A stretch of 13,914 bases of DNA from Sulfurimonadaceae bacterium (GTDB taxonomy: Bacteria > Campylobacterota > Campylobacteria > Campylobacterales > Sulfurimonadaceae), in assembly GCA_030610325.1 (NCBI GenBank), contig JAUWRZ010000017.1, positions 1 to 13,914 of the forward strand, given 5' to 3'. Below, in pieces: positions 8,028-13,914 of the stretch. Under the pieces are notes generated by a model. That model made no database searches and was not told the DNA's origin. It worked only from the letters and a program-made list of their open reading frames with translations. Numbering within the stretch: the first letter of the stretch is position 1; every line of letters starts with the position of its first letter. The position numbers and the translations under genes were made by a program.

Positions 8028-8069
8028 TCTACCACTATTATGCTTATTGTCTTACTGAAAAGTGGTAGA
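8028..8069. promoter_or_regulatory. 9-bp inverted repeat with 24-nt spacer upstream of ispA
   Basis: TCTACCACT (8028-8036) is exactly mirrored by AGTGGTAGA (8061-8069). The centre on the minus strand contains CATAAT next to the proximal arm, a possible -10 for ispA-tkt. It may be a divided operator or a leader-RNA stem. No protein can be named. Confidence 0.4.
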
Positions 8070-8110
8070 AATGTTACTTTTTTCTATGAATATGCGGGAG
8101 GGGGAGAGTG

Positions 8111-8140
8111 AATGCGACTGAAGAGGACGCATTGCTTCAG
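8111..8140 (-). other. interleaved inverted repeats at the ybaB stop
   Basis: Two 6-bp complementary pairs alternate: AATGCG (8111-8116) with CGCATT (8128-8133), and CTGAAG (8118-8123) with CTTCAG (8135-8140). The second pair overlaps the ybaB stop codon. The two hairpins exclude each other unless a pseudoknot forms. No U-run follows. Confidence 0.35.
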
Positions 8141-8445
8141 TTCTGTCCAAACGGGTTCATACCGCCAAGCATACCCATCGCACTGTTCTTCTTGTTGTCT
8201 TCGACCATCTTGTTGGCATCATTGATAGCTGCGATCAGTAGGATCTGAAGTGACTCTTTGTCTTCAAGAAGTGAGTCGTCTATCATCAAGTCGATGACCT
8301 CACCCTTACCGCTCACGGTGACTGCGACCATGCCGCCGCCAGTCTTGACGGTAAACTCTTTAGCTTCGAGTTCAGACTCCATCTTCTGAGCCTGCTCCTG
8401 CATTCCTTCGAGCAGTTTGCCCATATCACCCATATTGCCAAACAT
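8137..8445 (-). CDS. YbaB/EbfC family nucleoid-associated protein
   Basis: A small cytoplasmic DNA-binding protein (102 aa) of the YbaB/EbfC family, which forms dimers that bind DNA and help organise the nucleoid. A Met- and Gln-rich N-terminal helix (MGKLLEGMQEQAQKMESEL) is followed by the central sheet VTVSGKGEVIDLMIDDSLL and a C-terminal helix IAAINDANKMVEDNKK, then a flexible Gly/Met tail ending in NPFGQN; this order matches the family. Its ATG shares one base with the panD stop (TGATG), so translation is coupled. In many bacteria ybaB sits with dnaX and recR; here it is with panD and ispA, as I recall for other Campylobacterota. The interleaved hairpins directly after its stop may mark the transcript end. 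Confidence 0.92.
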   Translation of the reverse strand: MFGNMGDMGKLLEGMQEQAQKMESELEAKEFTVKTGGGMVAVTVSGKGEVIDLMIDDSLLEDKESLQILLIAAINDANKMVEDNKKNSAMGMLGGMNPFGQN

Positions 8446-8810
8446 CAGATGCTCGTCAATCGTTCAGTGATGTTGTTCTCGTCATCGACGATGACAACAG
8501 TCGGTTCATAACTCTCAAGGTCTTTCTCATCATACGTGGCATAGGCTACGATTATCACTTTATCACCTTTATGGACTTTTCGGGCTGCGGCCCCATTGAG
8601 GCAGATCTCACGTTCACCCCACTCACCCAGGATGATATAAGTCGAGAACCTCTCCCCATTGTTTATGTTCAAGATCTCTACTTTTTGACCCACACGCATC
8701 TTTGAGGCCTTAAGAAGCTCTTCATCGATGGTGATAGAACCGACATAATTAAGGTTGGCATCCGTCACTGTAGCGCGGTGGATCTTACTATATAGCATCT
8801 CAATGGTCAT
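8445..8810 (-). CDS. panD: aspartate 1-decarboxylase proenzyme
   Basis: A pyruvoyl-dependent cytoplasmic enzyme that converts L-aspartate to beta-alanine for pantothenate and CoA synthesis. The 121-aa proenzyme keeps the self-cleavage site G24-S25 in [11 protein letters not shown], where Ser25 becomes the pyruvoyl group. It also keeps K9 and H11 (SKIHR), and R54 and Y58 in NNGERFSTY, which bind substrate or assist catalysis in E. coli Pan[21 protein letters not shown] matches the conserved C-terminal strand region. The ATG at 8810 has AAGGAA about 9 nt upstream. The ferredoxin gene ends 12 nt before it, and its own stop overlaps the ybaB start, so it is the middle gene of a three-gene operon. 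Confidence 0.97.
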   Translation of the reverse strand: MTIEMLYSKIHRATVTDANLNYVGSITIDEELLKASKMRVGQKVEILNINNGERFSTYIILGEWGEREICLNGAAARKVHKGDKVIIVAYATYDEKDLESYEPTVVIVDDENNITERLTSI

Positions 8811-8822
8811 CGAAATCTTTCC

Positions 8823-9197
8823 TTATCTTCCCATCTGCTTCATCATCTCAGATGGAGTGATCGCTTCATCCCACAACTCTTCTGGGATAATGTACTCATC
8901 GACCGGTCTGCCGCCGATGATGTGCTCATCGATAATACGGTTTATCTTATCTTTGTTCAGCCCGGTATACATCGTATGTCCTGGCTCTACAAGCATGACT
9001 GGCCCGGCATTACAGCGGTTCAGACATGCACTACGAATCGGTTGTACGGTGCCGATTATACCCTTTTGCATCAAAGTCTGTGCTAAATGCTGAAAGAGGT
9101 CCTGTGTCTCTGGACCTACACATGAGGGTTTTGGCATGCCTGGAGGCGAAGACTGCTCACATTTAAAAATATAAAACGCTGGTTGTGGTAATCCCAT
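8823..9197 (-). CDS. thioredoxin-like [2Fe-2S] ferredoxin
   Basis: A small cytoplasmic electron carrier (124 aa) of the thioredoxin-like ferredoxin family. The four cluster-ligand cysteines are spaced C13-x12-C26-x31-C58-x3-C62, in KCEQ, KPSCVG and SACLNRCNAGP, the family's usual pattern; the region after C62 (GPVMLVEPGHTMYTGL) is the conserved hydrophobic strand pair. The tail from about residue 90 (IIGGRPVDEYII) is also typical. It lacks catalytic thioredoxin residues. The redox partner is not evident. It heads the run with panD and ybaB. The start has AAAGGA upstream and a perfect TATAAT at 9237-9242. It is divergent from the porin-like gene across a gap of about 100 bases. Confidence 0.9.
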   Translation of the reverse strand: MGLPQPAFYIFKCEQSSPPGMPKPSCVGPETQDLFQHLAQTLMQKGIIGTVQPIRSACLNRCNAGPVMLVEPGHTMYTGLNKDKINRIIDEHIIGGRPVDEYIIPEELWDEAITPSEMMKQMGR

Positions 9198-9236
9198 TAC
9201 GATTCCTTTACTCTTGTATGCTAAAATTTGGGTGAG

Positions 9237-9242
9237 ATTATA
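9237..9242 (-). promoter_or_regulatory. -10 box for the ferredoxin-panD-ybaB operon
   Basis: A perfect TATAAT on the minus strand, 39 bases before the ferredoxin ATG, with no clear -35. The placement fits a single promoter for the three-gene unit. Confidence 0.55.
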
Positions 9243-9261
9243 GCAGGCTATATTGAATAAA

Positions 9262-9276
9262 TAGGTAAATGACCTA
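9262..9276. promoter_or_regulatory. short palindrome in the divergent intergenic region
   Basis: TAGGT and ACCTA are mirrored around AAATG, about 26 bases before the porin-like gene and upstream of the ferredoxin -10. It may be an operator for either divergent gene, but the arms are only 5 bp. Confidence 0.25.
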
Positions 9277-9301
9277 CTAATAAAGTTTTAACTAAGGTTC
9301 A

Positions 9302-10192
9302 ATGCTTATGGATTACCGGTCATACTTTATCTCTGTTCTTTTATGTGCTACAGAACTATACTCTGCATCGATCGTCAACAACACCTTTGAACAGACAAAG
9401 ACAAAAGGCGATCTGGGCCTCTCCTCATCCATTATCAACGTAACAGTCACAAGCAAAGCACTTCCGCAAAGCGAGCTAAGCTTTAATTACAGCTCCAAAA
9501 TACACCCGACTGATCCGGACGTCTATGTCAAAGAGCGTACTGCACAGCGGATCGAAGAGGGTGTCACGACCTTCGGGATAGACTATAAAGGCATTGAGAA
9601 CCTCACCCTGCAAAGCCATTACTACTATGACCCCTCACTCTACGGTATCCTCATCACCCAAGGTGACTATCACAAGCGTTTCAATGATTATCTTCTCTTC
9701 ACTACAGGAACCCAGTATTTTAGAAGTGTCAAAGATGGAGACCAGGCCTTTATCGATCAAGATGGTCACTATGGCGGTATCGATTTTCTGGCACTGCGGA
9801 CCGCGCTCGAGGGTGAAGGCTGGGGGATAGATCTGAACTATTCACGTAATTATGGTCTCTCCGGTATCAAGAACAGTTACCGGGGGATCGGCTCCATCTA
9901 CACATCATCGATGATAGCAGGAGGTCACGGCAGCTACCAGCCAGAGACATGGATGCTCAAAAGCCGTTATGACCTGCCTATATCTCTTATGGGCAAGAGT
10001 GAACTTGCCATGTGGCTAAGCAGTACCCGAGCGGAGGATACGCGAGGAGATGACTATGATGCCTACTATCTGCACTGGAAGCACACCATCAAAAGTAAGA
10101 CATCTGTCTTTGTCCGTTATGAGAGCATGGATTATAAAGATCAAAAAGAGAGTGTGGATTATCTGAAGATCTTTGCAGGGTATGCGTTTTGA
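9302..10192 (+). CDS. short OprD-like outer-membrane beta-barrel protein
   Basis: Probably an outer-membrane porin or porin derivative, 296 aa. A signal peptide runs from Met3 to about the Ala in YSAS (hydrophobic core YFISVLLCA). The mature part has alternating strands rich in Tyr/Phe and Gly and ends in IFAGYAF, the terminal Phe used for barrel insertion. The section from GIDYKGIENLTLQSHYYYDP to the end resembles the C-terminal half of OprD-family porins of Campylobacterota. The first residues (NNTFEQTKTKGDLGL) resemble that family's N-terminus, but the join between them is too short: full porins usually exceed 400 aa. An internal shortening is likely, leaving fewer strands. The alternative is a distinct small barrel family. 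AAGG is 4 nt before the ATG; the ATG two codons later is equally possible. It converges on murE. Confidence 0.7.
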   Translation: MLMDYRSYFISVLLCATELYSASIVNNTFEQTKTKGDLGLSSSIINVTVTSKALPQSELSFNYSSKIHPTDPDVYVKERTAQRIEEGVTTFGIDYKGIENLTLQSHYYYDPSLYGILITQGDYHKRFNDYLLFTTGTQYFRSVKDGDQAFIDQDGHYGGIDFLALRTALEGEGWGIDLNYSRNYGLSGIKNSYRGIGSIYTSSMIAGGHGSYQPETWMLKSRYDLPISLMGKSELAMWLSSTRAEDTRGDDYDAYYLHWKHTIKSKTSVFVRYESMDYKDQKESVDYLKIFAGYAF

Positions 10193-10230
10193 TCACGATA
10201 AGATAGAGCAGTAGATCTGTTTTACGCTCA

Positions 10231-10254
10231 TCCTATGCCAAAACGTGCATAGGA
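10231..10254. terminator. hairpin between convergent genes
   Basis: TCCTATGC and GCATAGGA form an 8-bp perfect stem with an 8-nt loop, between the porin-like gene and murE. It lies where a shared terminator would be expected, but neither strand has a U-run after the stem, so termination is uncertain. Confidence 0.45.
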
Positions 10255-10266
10255 GAGGAGTGTAGA

Positions 10267-11556
10267 CTACTGTAGCAGTTCTCTGACGACCTCTCTGTCA
10301 TCGAAAGGGAGTCGCTGGTCATAGATGAGTTGATAGGCCTCATCCCCTTTCCCAAGGACCAGGACGATCTCTTCATCCTCCTGATCATCGAGAGCCTTTG
10401 CTATCGCCTCTTTACGGTTGGGGTTGATATAGACGTTATCACGGTCCTCTATACCCTCAAGGATATCAGAGATGATGGCATCAGGGTCTTCATAACGGGG
10501 ATTATCACTCGTCACATAGATCTTCTTTGCCAGACCCGCTGCGACACGCCCCATCATGGATCGCTTACTCTTATCCCGGTCACCACCTGCACCAAAGACG
10601 ACCAGTAGTTCTTTCTCTTTTAAAGCGTTCAGGACCTGCTGCATCCCATCTGGAGTATGGGCAAAATCGACGATGACAGTCGGTTCCTCACTAACACGCT
10701 CCATCCGGCCACTGACACCGGCAAAGTTATCTACCACATCACAGATCTCACTGATACTTTTATCTGTCACAATGTCGACTGCACCGATCGCAGAGACCAG
10801 GTTATAGAGGTTAAAGAAGCCATGAAGCTCTGCTTTAAACGGTTCCATCTTACCAAAATGCTGGATTATACCGCTAAGACCGTCATTTAATGAATAAGCC
10901 ATGATCTTATAGGTCGATGGAGACTCGACACTATAGGTGTAGGCATTTTTAAAGTTAAAATCTGCACGCGGTTCATCACGGTTTATCAGCTTTTTACCAG
11001 CATCTTTGAAAAAACTGTTTTTGACACGGGTATACTCCTCGATATCTTTATGATAATCAAGATGGTCTTGTGTGATGTTCGTCAATATCTTCAGCTCAAA
11101 AGGGATACCCTCAATACGCTTCTGTACGATAGCGTGCGAACTTACTTCCATGATGAAGTACTCGCATCCTGCTACGACAGCCTGATAGATATGACGATAG
11201 GTGTTTAAGACAGATGGAGTAGTCAGGCTTTTACCTTCGACTATCTCATCGTTCATAAAGAAACCGCGTGTACCCTGCATCGCTGCTTTATAGCCCAGGT
11301 CAAGCAAAAAAGAGTAGATAGCACTTGCCGTCGTCGTCTTCCCGTTGGTACCGGTGATCCCAATGATCTTGATACGCCCGATACCAAATAGCTGGGCAAT
11401 ATCTTCAACGTTGATGATCGAGTGGGCATCATGCTTTTTAGCATCTTCAAGATACTTCGCATTTTGCGCAGTCAATACATAGGCAGTGTCTTTAGAACAC
11501 TCCTGTGAGTTCTCTGTCACGTAACTGTATGGTTGTGATGGTAAAGCTATCTTCAA
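10267..11556 (-). CDS. murE: UDP-N-acetylmuramoyl-L-alanyl-D-glutamate--2,6-diaminopimelate ligase
   Basis: A cytoplasmic Mur ligase that adds meso-diaminopimelate to UDP-MurNAc-L-Ala-D-Glu with ATP hydrolysis. Motifs: ATP loop GTNGKTT (69-75, K73), EVSSHA (137-142), TNITQDHLDYH (159-169), K179 in TRVKNSFF at the position of the carbamylated lysine, HGFFNLYNLVSAI, SGRMERV, GAGGDRDKSKR, and DNPR (351-354), which marks diaminopimelate rather than lysine specificity. At 429 aa it is shorter than the usual 480-500 because the N-terminal UDP-binding domain is compact, a trait I recall in Campylobacterota. The start is a TTG directly after the TGA of the TPR-like gene, with AAAGG 8 nt before it; no later start keeps the N-terminal domain. 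Translation is probably coupled. Confidence 0.95.
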   Translation of the reverse strand: MKIALPSQPYSYVTENSQECSKDTAYVLTAQNAKYLEDAKKHDAHSIINVEDIAQLFGIGRIKIIGITGTNGKTTTASAIYSFLLDLGYKAAMQGTRGFFMNDEIVEGKSLTTPSVLNTYRHIYQAVVAGCEYFIMEVSSHAIVQKRIEGIPFELKILTNITQDHLDYHKDIEEYTRVKNSFFKDAGKKLINRDEPRADFNFKNAYTYSVESPSTYKIMAYSLNDGLSGIIQHFGKMEPFKAELHGFFNLYNLVSAIGAVDIVTDKSISEICDVVDNFAGVSGRMERVSEEPTVIVDFAHTPDGMQQVLNALKEKELLVVFGAGGDRDKSKRSMMGRVAAGLAKKIYVTSDNPRYEDPDAIISDILEGIEDRDNVYINPNRKEAIAKALDDQEDEEIVLVLGKGDEAYQLIYDQRLPFDDREVVRELLQ

Positions 11557-12138
11557 TCAGGCACCTTTGGATAGACGGCGTAAAAGGTCACGCAGCTGTT
11601 TGTCATTAGGATAGACACCTAAAGCACTCTCTATATAACTCATCGCCATCTCATCAAAGCCACTGTCCATCAGGCGCTCGAGAAAATCGACGAAATCCTC
11701 TTTCTCTGTGATGATGACCCGGGTAGAGAACATGATGTTCTCAAAGATCCGTTTAAAGTCATTCTCTTCTTCGACCAATCTGCGAAAATCACTGTAGAGG
11801 ATACCGTCCTCATACTTCAACTGATCTTTGACAGGTCTGGTTATCAAGGCAGTCAGCTGATCGAGAGTACCATCCATGGTCTCAAGGATCTCTGAGATGA
11901 TCGTATCGGCCTGATCCGAGTCCTCTTCGCGTAAGATATCATAATAATCAAACAGCGCTTCTGCCCCTGCTTCACCACTCAATGCCATCTCAGAGAGGAT
12001 CGCTCCGTTATGAGCCTCTTTTGATGCAGGATGGTCTTTTAAGACCAATGCGTAATTACGCAATGCTTTCTCATATTCTGCTTTTGTAAAGTTATTATTG
12101 GCGAGGGCTAGAGTCTTAAATTTGTTTACTGTCTTCAT
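11557..12138 (-). CDS. TPR-like helical protein, function unknown
   Basis: A soluble all-helical protein of 193 aa with no signal peptide or membrane segment. The N-terminal part (FTKAEYEKALRNYALVLKDHP and the following ASKEAHNGAIL) looks like one tetratricopeptide repeat plus a partial one, and the C-terminal part (GFDEMAMSYIESALGVYPND) like another; between them lies an acidic stretch rich in Asp and Glu. TPR proteins usually bind partner proteins, but no partner is evident. A similar unknown gene lies between nfu and murE in Campylobacter as I recall, so a link to wall growth or Fe-S handling is only a guess from context. The frame opens at an ATG at 12156, but AAGGAGG (12144-12150) is 5 nt before the ATG at 12138, which is clearly the start. 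Its stop abuts the murE TTG. Confidence 0.85.
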   Translation of the reverse strand: MKTVNKFKTLALANNNFTKAEYEKALRNYALVLKDHPASKEAHNGAILSEMALSGEAGAEALFDYYDILREEDSDQADTIISEILETMDGTLDQLTALITRPVKDQLKYEDGILYSDFRRLVEEENDFKRIFENIMFSTRVIITEKEDFVDFLERLMDSGFDEMAMSYIESALGVYPNDKQLRDLLRRLSKGA

Positions 12139-12143
12139 GATTC

Positions 12144-12150
12144 CCTCCTT
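12144..12150 (-). promoter_or_regulatory. strong ribosome-binding site setting the TPR-like gene start
   Basis: A perfect AAGGAGG with 5-nt spacing to the ATG at 12138. The ATG at 12156 lies upstream of this site and would place it inside the gene, so the shorter start is preferred. Confidence 0.85.
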
Positions 12151-12162
12151 CTTCATATAAAT

Positions 12163-12168
12163 AGTATA
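12163..12168 (-). promoter_or_regulatory. possible -10 box for the TPR-like gene and murE
   Basis: TATACT on the minus strand, about 25 bases before the ATG at 12138, in an AT-rich gap of 74 bases after nfu. It suggests murE may have a promoter besides that of nfu. No clear -35. Confidence 0.35.
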
Positions 12169-12212
12169 TCGTTCATATTTAAAGAAACTGTAAATAACTT
12201 TATATAACTTGT

Positions 12213-12488
12213 CTAAAGGTCATCTATCTGATTCTCCATACCAAACGGTACGTTGACTACGATAAGCTCCGGATGGATGTCCATCCGCAATTGTCGTTCA
12301 ACGCCATATTTTAACGTATTCCCGCTACTGCTGCAACCTACACAGGCATCTTGCAATTGGACATAGACTTTACCGTTCTTGACCGTTATAAACTTTATAC
12401 CGCCGCCATCAAGTGCCAGAGAGGGACGCACCTTCTCGATCACGTTCTCGACCGGTGCCATCAACTCTTCATCAGAAAAAGGGATCAT
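12213..12488 (-). CDS. NifU-like (Nfu) Fe-S cluster scaffold protein
   Basis: A small cytoplasmic protein (91 aa) made only of the NifU C-terminal (Nfu) domain, which carries or delivers Fe-S clusters to target proteins. The N-terminal helix VENVIEKVRPSLALDGGGIKF has the conserved RP.L..DGG pattern, and the cluster-binding pair is CVGC in DACVGCSSSGNTLKYGVE (cysteines near residues 49 and 52). The C-terminal strand PELIVVNV is also typical. The ATG has AAGG 6 nt upstream. It is the first gene of the run leading to murE. Its upstream region holds a small hairpin and a perfect 14-bp palindrome, so it may be specifically regulated. It is not a full NifU, as the IscU-like and central domains are absent. 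Confidence 0.93.
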   Translation of the reverse strand: MIPFSDEELMAPVENVIEKVRPSLALDGGGIKFITVKNGKVYVQLQDACVGCSSSGNTLKYGVERQLRMDIHPELIVVNVPFGMENQIDDL

Positions 12489-12506
12489 ACTTTACCTTAT
12501 AATTCA

Positions 12507-12523
12507 TCCGCTACAGGAGCGGA
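12507..12523 (-). other. small hairpin in the nfu leader
   Basis: TCCGCT and AGCGGA form a 6-bp stem with a 5-nt loop, about 20 bases before the nfu ATG. In the leader RNA it lies just upstream of the ribosome-binding site AAGG. On the plus strand it is followed by a short T-run, but no plus-strand gene ends here. Confidence 0.35.
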
Positions 12524-12545
12524 CTGCTTTTAGTAAACATAAAAT

Positions 12546-12559
12546 AGGGGAATTCCCCT
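12546..12559. promoter_or_regulatory. perfect 14-bp palindrome upstream of nfu
   Basis: AGGGGAATTCCCCT is a perfect self-complementary sequence about 58 bases before the nfu ATG. On the minus strand TTGTTA, a partial -35 match, directly precedes the palindrome side, and AT-rich DNA follows, so it would fall in a promoter spacer, a common operator position. The binding protein is unknown. Confidence 0.45.
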
Positions 12560-12609
12560 TAACAAGCCATATAATGATCGCATACTGTCAAATCGAAAGG
12601 ATTACTTAA

Positions 12610-12629
12610 AGGGTGCCTCTAACGACCCT
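12610..12629 (-). terminator. weak terminator-like hairpin after the aldo/keto reductase
   Basis: AGGGT and ACCCT form a 5-bp stem with a 10-nt loop just downstream of the reductase stop, followed on the minus strand by TTTAAG. The stem is short, so it would be a weak terminator at most. Confidence 0.35.
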
Positions 12630-12637
12630 CTATATCA

Positions 12638-13873
12638 TCAGTCTCTTAACGCTTGAGACATCCCCTCGAGTTCCTGGACGTAGCGGCTCTTACGCATACC
12701 CACAAGCACATAGTCGATGACATCCTGCCTGAGCAAGAAAGAGAGAGCACACTCCTGTAACAGCGAGTCACAACCATCTAGTTCATCCTTGAGACTCTGT
12801 CGTGTCGTCTTGGCACACTCATAAGCGACCATCTTGCTGTATTGTATGAAGAACAGATCCAAAGATCGCGTAAGTGCGTCACGCTGCTCTTCATCAAGGC
12901 TGCCAAGACTTTTACGAAGATGCGGTAGTATCTGCTTATAGTAGAAGGCTTCATACTCACCGATCCAGCCAAAGCGATGTCGATTACCATCAAGCTCACT
13001 TAAGAGGTTATGAAAGGTCTGCAGCAGCTCATTATCCGTAAGTTCCAAGATGAGATTGAGATGCGTATAGTAGTCCACAGGTTCATCATAGTCAGCCAAA
13101 CGATACATCTGTGAACCCTTTTGTGCGTTCAACGGACGATTGACCAAGACACGCAGGCCGTTGGCTTTAGCCCAGGCTGCACAACTTAATCCCTCCCGCT
13201 CAAGCAGATTGAGAGGTAACTGTATGGTAGTGAAGTGATGCGACTCTACTGCGACATACTCAGCTGCCTTTCGTGCCAGACCCACAAGTCCCTCGTAAGG
13301 CAGGAACTCCGGATCACTCTTGGCTCTGGAAAAGCTGTTGGAACTTATACCGTAGCTTCTGATACGCCCTTTTTGGACCTCCTGCTCCAGCGCGACAAAG
13401 ACATCGAAGAGACGTCTATGCATCTCATCGAGACGCTCCTCTTCCTCTACACCCTTATTGATCGCATCAAGAAGGAAGTACTCAGGATTATGGATCAGAT
13501 AACAGTCCAGCTGATCTCTGTTGAGTCGTTCCAGAGAGTGTGTCAGCTGGTCACGCATGAACTCCGGGTCTATACAGTGATAGACATGCTCAGCATATTT
13601 GACTATATCATCAAATGACTCATCTTCTTTGACACGCTCCATCATCGAGCCCTGGATATAACCGAACTTACTGACTATCTCGACCTCTTTAAGCACTCTC
13701 TCCGGTAGACCCTGCATCGCCAGTGCTATCGCTCGTTCAGCACCACCATCCATATAGTTTGTAGAGGTATCTAACAGAGTGATACCTGAAGTGATAGCAT
13801 CTTTCAATGCATGTACATGTTCAACGTCTCCATCAAAGATGCGATAAGTACCAAAAGCTAACTGTGCAGACAT
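12638..13873 (-). CDS. aldo/keto reductase family protein with long C-terminal insertion
   Basis: Likely an NAD(P)H-dependent oxidoreductase with a TIM-barrel fold, acting in the cytoplasm on an unknown carbonyl substrate. The full catalytic tetrad is visible: D35 and Y40 in TLLDTSTNYMDGGAE, K69 in VSKFGY and H128 in YLIHNPEY. RIRSYGISSNSF and VLVNRPLNA match later barrel strands, and VLVGMRKSRYVQEL near the C-terminus matches the cofactor-phosphate site. At 411 aa it is longer than the usual 310-350: a mostly helical, charged insertion lies at about residues 270-375 (ELTDNELLQTFHNLLSEL to RQSLKDELDG), between the barrel and the cofactor site. The ATG at 13873 has AAGGA 5 nt upstream. Substrate cannot be inferred; the neighbours give no pathway. 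Confidence 0.87.
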   Translation of the reverse strand: MSAQLAFGTYRIFDGDVEHVHALKDAITSGITLLDTSTNYMDGGAERAIALAMQGLPERVLKEVEIVSKFGYIQGSMMERVKEDESFDDIVKYAEHVYHCIDPEFMRDQLTHSLERLNRDQLDCYLIHNPEYFLLDAINKGVEEEERLDEMHRRLFDVFVALEQEVQKGRIRSYGISSNSFSRAKSDPEFLPYEGLVGLARKAAEYVAVESHHFTTIQLPLNLLEREGLSCAAWAKANGLRVLVNRPLNAQKGSQMYRLADYDEPVDYYTHLNLILELTDNELLQTFHNLLSELDGNRHRFGWIGEYEAFYYKQILPHLRKSLGSLDEEQRDALTRSLDLFFIQYSKMVAYECAKTTRQSLKDELDGCDSLLQECALSFLLRQDVIDYVLVGMRKSRYVQELEGMSQALRD

Positions 13874-13884
13874 AGATATCCTTA

Positions 13885-13914
13885 TTATTGTTCGATACTT
13901 GGTTCAGGACCGAT
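13885..13914 (-). CDS. possible 3' end of an upstream gene (partial)
   Basis: From the window edge the minus strand reads IGPEPSIEQ and then a TAA, ending 11 nt before the aldo/keto reductase ATG and just before its ribosome-binding site. That spacing is what an upstream operon gene would show. Nine codons are too few to identify a protein, and the frame could be open by chance. Confidence 0.3.
   Translation of the reverse strand: MGPEPSIEQ

Noticed and set aside
9308..9370. The porin-like protein as a lipoprotein (Cys in VLLCA)
   Set aside because: The residues before the Cys do not fit a lipobox well, and a signal-peptidase I site at YSAS fits better with a barrel protein.
12181..12212. 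Short direct repeat (TAACTT twice) in the gap after nfu
   Set aside because: It is only 6 bases in AT-rich DNA, and no further copies form a regular array.
1..13914. CRISPR array, transposon ends, tRNA or rRNA genes, toxin-antitoxin or defence genes
   Set aside because: I read both strands for spaced repeats, transposase or nuclease motifs, terminal inverted repeats and cloverleaf patterns and saw none.

Overview
The window looks like a chromosomal stretch of a free-living Campylobacterota (Epsilonproteobacteria) of the Sulfurimonas/Sulfurovum/Sulfuricurvum kind. The reasons are the block Nfu - TPR-like protein - murE ... ybaB - ispA - tkt, which I recall being kept in similar order in Campylobacter jejuni; a 7TMR-DISM histidine kinase; an OprD-type porin ending in Phe; and good -10 boxes without clear -35 boxes. 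Base composition is moderate and even throughout. I see no rRNA, tRNA, CRISPR array, insertion sequence or phage gene. This is mostly housekeeping DNA. I found no convincing new multi-gene system, but there are several small oddities.

Layout. (1) 68-959, plus strand: a zinc-ribbon Nudix hydrolase followed closely by a small thioredoxin-like protein. (2) 986-5139, minus strand: a sensor kinase, the Na+/H+ antiporter NhaA, an unannotated 3' remnant of a fumarylacetoacetate hydrolase (FAH)-family gene, and the rRNA methyltransferase RlmB. (3) 5232-9197, minus strand, read from high to low coordinates: a thioredoxin-like [2Fe-2S] ferredoxin, PanD (beta-alanine for pantothenate/CoA), YbaB/EbfC, then a gap of about 135 bases, polyprenyl diphosphate synthase and transketolase. 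(4) 9302-10192, plus strand: a short OprD-like outer-membrane protein, divergent from the ferredoxin and convergent with murE. (5) 10267-12488, minus strand: an Nfu-type Fe-S scaffold, a helical TPR-like protein and MurE. (6) 12638-13873, minus strand: a long aldo/keto reductase, preceded at the window edge by what may be the last nine codons of another gene.

The minus-strand genes are tightly packed (1-nt overlap panD/ybaB, 1-nt gap ispA/tkt, stop directly abutting the murE start), so they probably form a few operons. Four gene starts are best placed inside the longest reading frame: the thioredoxin at 639, rlmB at 1747, transketolase at 7151 and the TPR-like protein at 12138. The last three are supported by strong Shine-Dalgarno sequences. 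The most notable observations are the FAH remnant whose stop overlaps the rlmB start as GTGA, the apparent internal shortening of the porin, a perfect 14-bp palindrome upstream of nfu, and a 9-bp inverted repeat around a possible -10 box upstream of ispA.
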